Below, in pieces: positions 8,433 to 16,861 of a DNA stretch of 64,000 bases. The first letter of the stretch is position 1; each line of letters begins with the position of its first letter. The stretch comes from an uncultured Cytophagales bacterium. GTDB taxonomy: Bacteria; Bacteroidota; Bacteroidia; Cytophagales; Thermonemataceae. The stretch is taken from contig CALEMF010000046.1 in the NCBI GenBank assembly GCA_937911505.1, positions 1-64,000 of the forward strand, written 5' to 3'. Under the pieces are notes generated by a model. It saw only the letters and a program-made list of their open reading frames with translations. It did not search any database and was not told where the DNA came from. A program made the translations under genes and the position numbers.

Positions 8433-9134
8433 ATGCGTGTCAAGTTTATTTTACTCTTATGGTTGTTCATTTCTACGCTGGCCAGTGCGCAAAGCGATTC
8501 GATAGTAGTAGTTCGTCATTTTAATGAAAGCGAGTTATCTGACTACAAATCAGATAGTGACTACAATTATGATAGAGAAAAAGCCAAACGTAGTTTTACT
8601 TGGTGGGATAAATTCAAAAGGTGGTTTGCTGATAAGTTCTTCAAGTCGCTTTTTGGTGAGAGTGATGCAAGCGAAAGATGGATACTATATTTACTATTGG
8701 CAATTGTAATTATTTATGTCATTCTTAGGTTTTTAAAAGCAGACCTTTCTAGCTTACTTTCAACCAGAAAAAATAAACAACAAGAACTCACGTACGAAGA
8801 TGTAAGTAGTAATATTCAACAAGTTGACTTCGATCTACTGATACAAAAGGCCATAAAAGACCGTCAATTTGATTTATCGGTGAGGTTCATGTATTTAAAA
8901 TCCCTCAGGCTTCTCTCAGATAAAAACCTGATTGACTGGCAGCCTGACAAAACAAATATCGAGTACCTTTATGATTTAAACGTAAAACCTACACTCCAAG
9001 ATAAATTTCGATCTATTAGCCTCTTCTTTGATTATACTTTTTATGGTGATTTTGATCTATCGGAAGATCTTTTTTATAAACTAAAACCTACTTTTGATAA
9101 TTTCTACACATCCGTAAATGAACTAAATGCATAA
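8433..9134 (+). CDS. DUF4129-domain membrane protein
   Basis: The 233-residue product has a signal peptide ending at SAQS (about 19-20), a periplasmic stretch of some 70 residues, one membrane helix (WILYLLLAIVIIYVILRFL), and a cytoplasmic DUF4129 domain from about residue 130 to the end. The domain shows the usual YLKSLRLLSDKNLIDWQPDKT pattern, then NIEYL and a late YGDFDLSE. DUF4129 occurs in MoxR/DUF58 operons and next to transglutaminase-like proteins. It overlaps the DUF4350 gene by 8 bases. The molecular role is unknown. Confidence 0.8.
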   Translation: MRVKFILLLWLFISTLASAQSDSIVVVRHFNESELSDYKSDSDYNYDREKAKRSFTWWDKFKRWFADKFFKSLFGESDASERWILYLLLAIVIIYVILRFLKADLSSLLSTRKNKQQELTYEDVSSNIQQVDFDLLIQKAIKDRQFDLSVRFMYLKSLRLLSDKNLIDWQPDKTNIEYLYDLNVKPTLQDKFRSISLFFDYTFYGDFDLSEDLFYKLKPTFDNFYTSVNELNA

Positions 9135-10311
9135 AAACTGGAAATATATCGCCATCTTGGTCTTTTGTTTTTTCATTCTACTATTAGCGCAAGCTAATAG
9201 ACCGAAGCAATTTAACTGGTTGCCTACTTACTCTAAGTACGATAAGAACCCTTATGGTACTTATATCCTCTATGACCTACTCCAGGATGTATTTCCTAAT
9301 AAGCAGTTTGAAACGGTAGACAAGACCATCTACGAAATATTCGAATTTGATAACTACCAAGATTTTATATATATCTTTATTGCTGATAGTTTTACACCAG
9401 ACGACTACGATGTTGAATTACTACTAGATTATGTATACAGAGGAGGTTGCACTTTTATCGCTGCTAACTACTTTACCACTACCCTTACGGATACCCTAGA
9501 AATTGATGTAAAGTTTCACTTTCCTATTACTGGAGAAGATGACTCTCTCTCGCTTAATTTTGTAGATCGAAATTTAAAAGCTACCAAAAACTACCTCTAC
9601 AATAAAGGGGCAGTTGACTACTATTTAGCTGATTATAATAATGATTATACAGAAGTACTAGGCGTGAATAGCAAAGGACAGCCTACCTTTGTTAAGATTA
9701 GCATAGGTGATGGGTATCTTTTCCTTAATACAAACCCCATGACATTTACAAATTACTATATGTTAAAACGTAATAACGCAGAATACGTTGCTAAGTGTTT
9801 TTCCTTTTTACCAGTTCGTAATATTTTGTGGGATGAGTATTTTAAAATAGGTCGTACAGAGACAGGCACACCGCTAAGATTTATTTTGAGTAAGGCTTCA
9901 CTTAAATGGGCGCTTTACTTAACATTATTTCTTTTCGTCGTTTTTGTTGCTTTTGAAGTAAAAAGGAAGCAACGTATGATTCCCATAGTAGACCCTATGC
10001 GGAATACTACGCTTGAGTTTACAGAAACCATTGGTAGGCTTTACTTCCAGCGAAAAAATAACCTAAACATTGCCCAGAAGCAAATTCTTTACTTTTTTGA
10101 GTACTTACGAAGTCAGCTCTTTCTTGAGATCAATAGTGCTGATGCTAATCTTGTAGAAAAAGTGGCGCATAAAAGTGGCGTGCCCACGGAAGAAGTAGCC
10201 TCACTTTTTAAAACTATTCAGTACATTCAAAGTAAAGAAGTAGAAATTCTCGATATTGTGCTTATTAATCTAAATAAAGGAATTGAACGTTTTAAAGAGC
10301 AAATGCAATAG
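9127..10311 (+). CDS. DUF4350-domain membrane protein
   Basis: The 394-residue product has an N-terminal membrane anchor (YIAILVFCFFILLLAQ), a periplasmic domain from about 25 to 250, and a second membrane helix (WALYLTLFLFVVFVAFEV, about 263-280), followed by a cytoplasmic helical tail. In the outer part, NPYGTYILYDLLQDVFP is the start of the DUF4350 domain, which resembles a glutamine-amidotransferase or GldG-like fold without obvious catalytic residues. It overlaps the DUF4129 gene, and the MoxR gene follows after 49 bases. The gene order DUF4129-DUF4350-MoxR-DUF58 recurs in Bacteroidota and Actinobacteria, so the four probably work together in the envelope. Confidence 0.78.
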   Translation: MHKNWKYIAILVFCFFILLLAQANRPKQFNWLPTYSKYDKNPYGTYILYDLLQDVFPNKQFETVDKTIYEIFEFDNYQDFIYIFIADSFTPDDYDVELLLDYVYRGGCTFIAANYFTTTLTDTLEIDVKFHFPITGEDDSLSLNFVDRNLKATKNYLYNKGAVDYYLADYNNDYTEVLGVNSKGQPTFVKISIGDGYLFLNTNPMTFTNYYMLKRNNAEYVAKCFSFLPVRNILWDEYFKIGRTETGTPLRFILSKASLKWALYLTLFLFVVFVAFEVKRKQRMIPIVDPMRNTTLEFTETIGRLYFQRKNNLNIAQKQILYFFEYLRSQLFLEINSADANLVEKVAHKSGVPTEEVASLFKTIQYIQSKEVEILDIVLINLNKGIERFKEQMQ

Positions 10312-10360
10312 CATCTCTATCTTTCATTAAAAATACTTACTATTAATATATACCTACTTT

Positions 10361-11344
10361 ATGGAAAATAATGAAGAACTTTTTGAAAGTCGTATTGATC
10401 TAAGCCATCTAAAAATAGCGATAAGCCAAGTAAAGGATGAACTAGCCAAGGTAATTGTAGGTCAAGAAAAAATGGTTGACTTATTGATAGCTGCGCTATT
10501 AGCCGATGGGCACGTATTACTGGAAGGTGTACCTGGTATAGCCAAAACACTTACGGCCAAGCTTTTTTCGAAGATTATCAGTATTGACTTCTCTCGTATT
10601 CAGTTTACACCAGATTTAATGCCTTCTGATGTAATAGGTACTTCTATTTTCAATATAAAGAGCTCTGAGTTTGAGTTTAAGCGAGGGCCTATTTTTTCTA
10701 ATTTAGTACTGATCGATGAGATCAACCGTGCCCCTGCCAAAACACAAGCGGCACTATTTGAGGTGATGGAAGAAAAACAAATCACTGTAGATGGTACTAC
10801 CTATACGATGAACGCACCCTTTATCGTATTAGCCACCCAAAATCCTATTGAACAGGAGGGTACTTATCGATTACCAGAAGCACAACTTGATCGGTTTATT
10901 TTCAAAATTCGAATAGAATACCCTAGCTTAGATGAAGAAGCACATATCTTGACAAAAGCCAATGAGCGTGGTAATCGATCACAGTTAGAAGAGATTATGC
11001 CTATATTAAAGGGAGAAGAAATACTCGGTTATAGAGAAATTATACAAAAAATACACGTAGAAGAACCTTTACTACGCTACATTGCAGAAATTGTAAGTAA
11101 AACGCGTAACAACCACGCTTTGTATTTAGGGGCATCTCCAAGGGCTTCTTTGGCTATTCTCAATACCTCAAAGGCTTTTGCAGCGATGCAAGGACGTGAC
11201 TTCATTACCCCTGAGGATGTAAAGTATGTTTGTACGCCAGTACTCAATCATCGTATTGTGCTTACTCCAGAAAAAGAGATGGAAGGTATTCAAGTCGAAG
11301 ATGTTATTAATCAACTCGTTCAAATGGTAGAGGTTCCTAGATAA
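10361..11344 (+). CDS. MoxR-family AAA+ ATPase
   Basis: The 327-residue cytoplasmic ATPase has a Walker A loop GVPGIAKT at about 54-61, Walker B LVLIDEINRAP at about 114-124, a sensor-1 region FIVLATQNPIEQEG, and a C-terminal lid with GASPRASLAI as the sensor-2 arginine region. MoxR ATPases act as chaperones that insert cofactors or assemble partners carrying von Willebrand-like domains; the partner here is probably the DUF58 product encoded 21 bases downstream. Length and motifs are complete. It could equally be annotated as a RavA/MoxR-type ATPase, but the neighbours support the MoxR-DUF58 class. Confidence 0.95.
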   Translation: MENNEELFESRIDLSHLKIAISQVKDELAKVIVGQEKMVDLLIAALLADGHVLLEGVPGIAKTLTAKLFSKIISIDFSRIQFTPDLMPSDVIGTSIFNIKSSEFEFKRGPIFSNLVLIDEINRAPAKTQAALFEVMEEKQITVDGTTYTMNAPFIVLATQNPIEQEGTYRLPEAQLDRFIFKIRIEYPSLDEEAHILTKANERGNRSQLEEIMPILKGEEILGYREIIQKIHVEEPLLRYIAEIVSKTRNNHALYLGASPRASLAILNTSKAFAAMQGRDFITPEDVKYVCTPVLNHRIVLTPEKEMEGIQVEDVINQLVQMVEVPR

Positions 11345-11365
11345 CTTTACCTTCAATTATCACTT

Positions 11366-12697
11366 ATGCGTTTTCTTGCTTCTCTGTATCTGAATCAACG
11401 ATTATATGTAGCTTTTTTAATCAATATAGCACTCTTTGTATTTGCCTACAGTTTCCCAATTCTTCTAGGGGTTGCAGAAATCACTTTTCTTGTTATTATC
11501 GTTCTCGTATTTATAGACATTTTCTTACTTTACTCTTCAAAAGAGAAGTTGGTAGGTTTTAGAAAATGTAGCGATAAACTTTCTAATGGTGATATTAATA
11601 ATATTTATATCCACTTAGAAAATCGCTATGACTTTACCATTTCAGTTAAGATCATTGATGAATTACCAGTACAATTTCAATACAGAGATTTTTCCATTCA
11701 AGCGACACTAGTTAAAGGTGAAAAGAAAATTATACGGTATGAGCTACAACCTAAAAAAAGAGGCGAATACCACTTCGGCACTTTAAATCTTTATGCCTCT
11801 AGTAGCATTGGACTTGTGGCACGTAGGTTACGCTATTCTCAAGATATGATGGTTCCGGTGTATCCAGCTTTTCTACAGTTAAAGCAATATGAGCTACTGG
11901 CTATTTCAAATCGTTTGGTAGATATTGGTATTAAGAAAATAAGGAAGTTAGGTCATAATATGGAATTCGAGCAGATCAAAGAGTATGTACCTGGTGACGA
12001 TATTCGCACCATTAATTGGAAAGCAACTGCTCGTAATAATGGCCTAATGGTAAATCACTACCAAGATGAAAAGTCCCAACAGGTATACAGTGTTATTGAT
12101 AAAGGACGTAACATGAAAATGCCTTTCGATAAGCTGAGTTTACTCGATTACGCTATCAATGCAAGTTTGGTCATCTCGCGTATTGCTTTATTAAAAGACG
12201 ATAAGGTAGGTTTATTAACCTTCAATAAGAAAGTTTCTAGCTTTTTACCTGCTTCTAAGGTGAACAGGCAAATGCATCGCATTATCGAAACACTATACAA
12301 CCAAAAGACGGCCTACAGGGAATCAGATATGGAAAAACTATACATCGCTACCCGTCGGCGTATGTCTCAAAGAAGTCTTATCTTATTTTATACTAATTTT
12401 GAATCGCTCTCTTCTATGCGTAGGCAATTACCTTACTTTAGAAGAATCGCAACCAATCATTTATTGGTGGTTATTTTCTTTAGAAATACTGAGTTACAGC
12501 AGCTCATCGATAAAAAAGCTGCTAATGTAGAAGATATTTACCTGAAGACAATCGCTGAGAAGTTTGATTACGAGAAGAAGCAAATTGTAAAAGAGCTCAA
12601 GCAATATGGTATACAAGCCATCCTTACTGCTCCAGAGGATTTGACAGTTAATAGTATTAATAAGTATTTAGAAATAAAGTCAAGAGGGCTTGTATAG
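11366..12697 (+). CDS. DUF58-domain protein (MoxR partner)
   Basis: The 443-residue product has two membrane helices near the N-terminus (about 14-30 and 34-54), a beta-rich middle part, and the DUF58 core YVPGDDIRTINWKATARNNG at about 207-226. The vWA-like motif DKGRNM at about 244-249 replaces the usual D-x-S metal site with the D-x-G-R-x-M form typical of this family. The protein is thought to be a membrane-tethered client of MoxR. It closes the six-gene operon and meets the PDZ-hydrolase gene tail to tail with a 6-base gap. The BatA/BatB vWA proteins that often follow MoxR in other operons are absent from this window. Confidence 0.92.
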   Translation: MRFLASLYLNQRLYVAFLINIALFVFAYSFPILLGVAEITFLVIIVLVFIDIFLLYSSKEKLVGFRKCSDKLSNGDINNIYIHLENRYDFTISVKIIDELPVQFQYRDFSIQATLVKGEKKIIRYELQPKKRGEYHFGTLNLYASSSIGLVARRLRYSQDMMVPVYPAFLQLKQYELLAISNRLVDIGIKKIRKLGHNMEFEQIKEYVPGDDIRTINWKATARNNGLMVNHYQDEKSQQVYSVIDKGRNMKMPFDKLSLLDYAINASLVISRIALLKDDKVGLLTFNKKVSSFLPASKVNRQMHRIIETLYNQKTAYRESDMEKLYIATRRRMSQRSLILFYTNFESLSSMRRQLPYFRRIATNHLLVVIFFRNTELQQLIDKKAANVEDIYLKTIAEKFDYEKKQIVKELKQYGIQAILTAPEDLTVNSINKYLEIKSRGLV

Positions 12698-12703
12698 CCC
12701 ATG

Positions 12704-13987
12704 CTACTTTACTTGTGTTTTATTTTTCATCCAATGGATGATAGTCTTTGAAATGGCTTTGTTGTAGGACTTTGAAAGCTGCTCACCTTCATCGATAAGC
12801 CTCATTTTATGATCGCTGTTAGCCACCACTTCAAAAGTCCCTTTCTGGCTATCATTCTGGTTTACGATATTGACAATCAGCTCATGTTCTTCTTTATTAG
12901 TTGCCCAGTCGTACTCACCCCATAAGCTAAGTACATAGCCATTGTACTTTTGCCAAGCAGCAGCTACGTTCTGACGGTTGATCTGATGCCAGTATTCGTC
13001 ACTTCTAAATGAGAACTTTTTGAGAAATTTCGTACAGTTAGGGTTGATCTCCATTACTTCTTTCATGGTGTTTTCTTTCAGGAGATAATCTACATAGCAC
13101 TCATTCATTTCTACTACCATTTTTTCTATCTCATCAAAGTCGTAGTCTTTTTCTCTTAGTTGCTTTTCTTGGTTGGCTCTGAGGTACTCCATCCAATTTT
13201 TACCTATAGTCCCATACACTACAATACCTTTGCAGTTTTTTTCCTTAGCAATTACTGGGGCCATTACCCCTCCCACGCTATGTCCAATAATAAATATATT
13301 CTCTCCATCTACAAAGTCATATTCTCTGAGTGCCTCAATGCCTTCTTCAAAACCTTTCAGTTCCTGTTGAAAGCTAAGTTGATCGCAAGGTGTTCCCTCA
13401 CTATCGCCTACCCCAGATTTATCGAGGCGCATGGTTACAAAGTCATTTTCTGTAAGGTCCAATAGCACTTGTATATGACCAGAATTGGTGTCAAAGGGAG
13501 TATCGACTGAATAACAACCCACTCCTTGTACTAACAATACTGCTGGATATTTTCCTTGTTTCGTTGGTTTGGTAACAATACTTCTGAGTACATTCCCTTC
13601 TGCCTTCACTTGGTCATAGATAACCTTCATGTTATTGTATTGCTGTTCTGGTAATGCTCCTAGTTTTTGTTTTACGGTAAACTGCTTTCCTGCTCTTTCG
13701 TAAGTCAAGATAATTTTATCCCCTACTCTTGCTTCCTTCAAACTTATGAAAATATCCTGATCAGTCTCTATAGGTTTATTATTAATGTATTTAATGATAT
13801 CTCCTTTCTCCAAACCCATCTTCTGAGCGGTTGAGTTAGGGATAATATCGCATACTTCAAGACCCTTTTCGTAATTGAGGTCTACTCCTAAAAAAGCTCT
13901 TCGCTCTAGACTTTGTGCTAATACTGCGTAGGTCACAAAAGTAACTAGAAAGTAAGTAACTATAACGCTATTCCTGAGCTGGATCAT
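12704..13987 (-). CDS. Exported PDZ-domain alpha/beta hydrolase
   Basis: The 427-residue product joins a signal peptide (to about AQS, residue 25), a PDZ domain at about 30-115 (FLGVDLNYEKGLEV, PNSTAQKMGLEKGDIIKYIN), and an alpha/beta hydrolase domain from about 135. The nucleophile elbow is GHSVGGVMAP, the oxyanion region is VLLVQGVGCYS, and an Asp (WGEYDWATN) and His (NSDHKMRL) complete a plausible triad. This is a dienelactone-hydrolase or X-Pro-peptidase-type esterase. The PDZ part probably anchors a partner or substrate. It is a single gene with a 236-base gap upstream. The substrate is unknown, and no lipobox is seen. Confidence 0.85.
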   Translation of the reverse strand: MIQLRNSVIVTYFLVTFVTYAVLAQSLERRAFLGVDLNYEKGLEVCDIIPNSTAQKMGLEKGDIIKYINNKPIETDQDIFISLKEARVGDKIILTYERAGKQFTVKQKLGALPEQQYNNMKVIYDQVKAEGNVLRSIVTKPTKQGKYPAVLLVQGVGCYSVDTPFDTNSGHIQVLLDLTENDFVTMRLDKSGVGDSEGTPCDQLSFQQELKGFEEGIEALREYDFVDGENIFIIGHSVGGVMAPVIAKEKNCKGIVVYGTIGKNWMEYLRANQEKQLREKDYDFDEIEKMVVEMNECYVDYLLKENTMKEVMEINPNCTKFLKKFSFRSDEYWHQINRQNVAAAWQKYNGYVLSLWGEYDWATNKEEHELIVNIVNQNDSQKGTFEVVANSDHKMRLIDEGEQLSKSYNKAISKTIIHWMKNKTQVK

Positions 13988-14223
13988 ATATGATTTATAG
14001 AATGTTTTTATATAAAACGTGTAGGATACTCATATTATTATATGAATGACTTTTGTAAGTAAACTTTTATACTTGTAAAGGTACCCACTCTGCTGAACTT
14101 CAAATGAAGTGTTGCTGCTTTGCGTGTCAACTTAACCTTTTTTGCACTATCAAGCCAATTTCTTAGGATACGACATTCACTTAGTTGGTAAGTTAAAAAT
14201 ATGAGTGATATTTTTAATATCTT

Positions 14224-16053
14224 TTAGTTAGGAAAATCTCCTCTTAGTCTTCTGAATCTTTTTCTTGCTTCTGCAATGAAAATACTTCCAGGGTATTTTT
14301 GTAAATGCTCTCTGTACATTTCCATGGCTTTATCTTTTTCGTCAAGGCGTTCATAAAGGCTTGCTGCTAGAAAATGTGCATCATCACTATAAATATCATA
14401 ATTGAAATCATTGATAATTTTCTCCAACATCTCTAGTGCTTTCGTTAAGTCACCTTGTTTGACATAAATCTGTCCTTTCAGCCAGTAGATTTCATCGGTA
14501 ATACTGTGTTGTGGGTATTCTTTCAAAATATCATTAAGTTGCTGCATTGCCTCTTCATTTCTATTCTGAAAAAGTAAGAGTTCTGTATTAGCGTAGGCGC
14601 GCATTGCTGCACCGGTACTATCTAAACCAATATTATCTTGAATCAACAAGGCTAAATCCATGGCATCGTTTGCAATCTCTCTAGAGGTAGCCATTTTGAG
14701 TATGTCTAGCTGAGCCAGTGCTAGCTCAAAGTCACCTTTGTAATAATGTAACTTTGCATTTTTTAGTTTGGCTTCGTGTGCAGTCGGAGAATCTTTTACC
14801 ATTTTTTCAGCTTGAGAATAGAGTAGTGTTGCTTCCCAAGGTTCTCCCTTTAGCAAGTACACATCTCCCAAACTAATTTTACTAGTAGCTACAAAACGGG
14901 TGTTGTACTTCCCTAAATCTATTGCTTCATTTAAAACAGCCAACGCACTATCTTTCTCGTTCAAATAAAATGCATAGAGAATTCCCATGTTATTCATCGC
15001 TTCTAGGGTTTTTACACTTTTCCCTAGCTGACTAAGTAGTACCTTGTATTGGCCAATGATAACGCGTACTTGCTGTTGATCGATAGGAAAAGTATTTTTG
15101 ATGACTTCTTCCTTCGATTTAATCAGATAGATGCGCGCTGTAACAAAGTTAGACCCTTGTGGGTATTGTTGTATAACATATTCGAAACACCTTGATGCAC
15201 TTTTATAATCCTCATTTTCATAACAGATAAAACCTAGCTCTAATACTTTAAAACCATTTAGCTTAAAACGCTTGTCCATGGCTTTGGCTTGTATGTAAGC
15301 TTTGTAGAAATTCTTTTCTTGTATGTAAAGCCACATGATTAAGTCTCCGTAAGCCTTTTCGTTAGGTGACTCTTGCACTTTCTGTATAAGTGTAGACTCT
15401 AAGAGCTTTAAATCTTCTTCGCCTTGTAGGGCGTCTTGTAAAGCTCCCTGCACATATCCCATATGATCGTAATCCACCAATACCATGTTGAGATACTCTC
15501 CTATCATCTTCTCTTTTTCATTCTTTCTTAAATACAGTTCAGCTAGGTAAGGTGCATAAGCAGTTTTTTCTCCTTCTTCCCTTCTGGCCTCTAGTAACAA
15601 CTTCTCTGCCCAGTCTACTGCTTCATACTTCACGAAAGCATCAAAGGCTATTAATACCTTAGGGGTTATTTTCTTATACTTATTTACTATCCCTTTGTAT
15701 TCTTTCTCTACAACTTTATCTTTTCCTTGTAGCCGATGAACATACCCTAAAGCAACAGCATACTTTGGATTGTCTTGTTCCTGCTTCACAAGCTTCTCTA
15801 GGAATTTCTCTGCCGTATCAAAATCTTTTAGGTTGATAAGTGTTAAGAGGTACTTATCGTATATTTTTTTAATGTTTTCTTTTTTATTAGTGTACTGCTG
15901 ATAGATGTCCTTGGCTTTCTCATACTCTCCTTGTAGAAAATACTCTTCGGCTAGCTTTATACTTTGTGCTTGAATGGTTTGTAAAGATCCAAAAGATAAG
16001 AGGATTATTACATAAAGAAGGGATTGTATTTTTTTAATCTGGCTGCGTTTCAT
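14224..16053 (-). CDS. Exported tetratricopeptide-repeat protein
   Basis: The 609-residue product has a signal peptide ending around IQAQS (about residue 31). Almost all of the rest is TPR helices: AEEYFLQGEYEKAKDIYQQY at the start, then many more, including NEEAMQQLNDILKEYPQH and DKAMEMYREHLQKYPGS at the end. The C-terminal four repeats look like those of YbgF/BamD-type proteins that bind outer-membrane complexes. It is probably periplasmic and protein-binding; no enzyme motif is seen. Its start lies about 185 bases from the first DnaA box of the candidate origin, so initiation events or DnaA binding could affect its promoter. The partner is unknown. Confidence 0.85.
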   Translation of the reverse strand: MKRSQIKKIQSLLYVIILLSFGSLQTIQAQSIKLAEEYFLQGEYEKAKDIYQQYTNKKENIKKIYDKYLLTLINLKDFDTAEKFLEKLVKQEQDNPKYAVALGYVHRLQGKDKVVEKEYKGIVNKYKKITPKVLIAFDAFVKYEAVDWAEKLLLEARREEGEKTAYAPYLAELYLRKNEKEKMIGEYLNMVLVDYDHMGYVQGALQDALQGEEDLKLLESTLIQKVQESPNEKAYGDLIMWLYIQEKNFYKAYIQAKAMDKRFKLNGFKVLELGFICYENEDYKSASRCFEYVIQQYPQGSNFVTARIYLIKSKEEVIKNTFPIDQQQVRVIIGQYKVLLSQLGKSVKTLEAMNNMGILYAFYLNEKDSALAVLNEAIDLGKYNTRFVATSKISLGDVYLLKGEPWEATLLYSQAEKMVKDSPTAHEAKLKNAKLHYYKGDFELALAQLDILKMATSREIANDAMDLALLIQDNIGLDSTGAAMRAYANTELLLFQNRNEEAMQQLNDILKEYPQHSITDEIYWLKGQIYVKQGDLTKALEMLEKIINDFNYDIYSDDAHFLAASLYERLDEKDKAMEMYREHLQKYPGSIFIAEARKRFRRLRGDFPN

Positions 16054-16119
16054 GAGTTATGTATTTTATAAGAATATAGGGCTTTTTACGAAATAAAACA
16101 AGGTGTTTTGGGGGTGCTC

Positions 16120-16236
16120 TCTAATAGTAGTATTAAGTTTTTTTAAAATATTTTTCTAATATAAGGATTATCTCTATTATTATTAGATTGTTGATAACTG
16201 CTTGATTTTTCAGGTGCTTATTGACTTTTCTTCGAG
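16120..16236. other. AT-rich tract beside DnaA boxes (candidate unwinding element)
   Basis: This stretch has runs of A and T such as TTTTTTTAAAATATTTTT and TTATTATTAG and few G or C. It lies directly next to the DnaA-box array and has no open frame of interest. An AT-rich duplex-unwinding element flanking DnaA boxes is standard for bacterial origins. The exact opening site and any DnaA-trio cannot be fixed by eye. It also carries the promoter region of the TPR gene. Confidence 0.45.
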
Positions 16237-16476
16237 TTATCCACAAAAATGTGGATAACCCTCAGGTTTTTAAACCCTTATTTATCAGGTGTTTACTTAT
16301 ACTTTTCCACAAGTTATCCACATTCTTGTGTGGATAACTCAACGTTTTACTCAAAACTTACCCTGTGGATAACCCTCAGGTTTTTGTGGATAACTTGTGG
16401 ATAACTTGCCTACTTTTCCACAAGTTATCCACAATTTCTTGAAATTTTTGTGGATAACTCAAAATTAAGTGATTTT

Positions 16477-16535
16477 GTTATCCACAAAAAAGTTGTCAAA
16501 ATGTGGATAAGTACCCCACTTATCCACAAAAAAGT
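16477..16535 (+). repeat. 59-bp direct repeat in the DnaA-box array, copy 1
   Basis: This 59-base segment is identical to 16614-16672. It contains three DnaA boxes: forward at 16478, reverse at 16502 and forward at 16520, with spacers of 15 and 9 bases. The first 33 bases after the leading G also recur at 16657-16689, giving three copies of a box-spacer-inverted-box unit. Recent duplication inside the array is the simplest explanation. Confidence 0.9.
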
Positions 16536-16613
16536 CACTTTTCCACAAGTTATCCACACTCAAGTGTGGATAACTCAAAAAATAAAACTGTACCAATAAA
16601 AAGTTATCCACAG

Positions 16614-16672
16614 GTTATCCACAAAAAAGTTGTCAAAATGTGGATAAGTACCCCACTTATCCACAAAAAAGT
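16614..16672 (+). repeat. 59-bp direct repeat in the DnaA-box array, copy 2
   Basis: Identical to 16477-16535, offset by 137 bases, with boxes at 16615, 16639 and 16657. It runs directly into the third partial copy, which ends at 16689. Perfect identity over 59 bases in a non-coding region shows a recent duplication or active homogenisation. Confidence 0.9.
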
Positions 16673-16861
16673 TGTCAAAATGTGGATAACGTAAAATACA
16701 AATGTTTTTCACTATTTTTTCTTTAAGCTTTTGGTAAATGAGGGCTTTTATTGTACATTTCTAAGAATTGGCAAACAAGTAGAAAAGGACTTAATGGTAG
16801 TGAGTATGTCCATTGGTCATACGCTAAAGTGTGTAAATAAATATATTAGCTAGCTTGATAA

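Larger units (their letters stand above)
16237..16689. other. oriC: Candidate chromosomal replication origin: dense DnaA-box array
   Basis: Nineteen exact copies of TTATCCACA or its complement occur in 453 bp. On the plus strand they start at 16237, 16314, 16425, 16478, 16520, 16550, 16604, 16615 and 16657. In reverse they start at 16250, 16329, 16364, 16385, 16396, 16449, 16502, 16565, 16639 and 16681. Three TTTTCCACA variants, which fit TTWTNCACA, start at 16303, 16414 and 16539. Fourteen of the 19 form seven convergent pairs with spacers of 4, 6, 15, 15, 6, 15 and 15 bases. About one copy of a given 9-mer would be expected by chance in the whole window. mnmG and three parS-like sites 3-5 kb away support an origin. 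dnaA itself is not in the window. The open frame at 16503-16694 is only translated repeats. Confidence 0.85.

Noticed and set aside
16503..16694. A 63-codon open frame across the DnaA-box array
   Set aside because: It is a translation of the repeats: the same short peptide motif recurs because the DNA repeats, and no start signal or homologue is expected.
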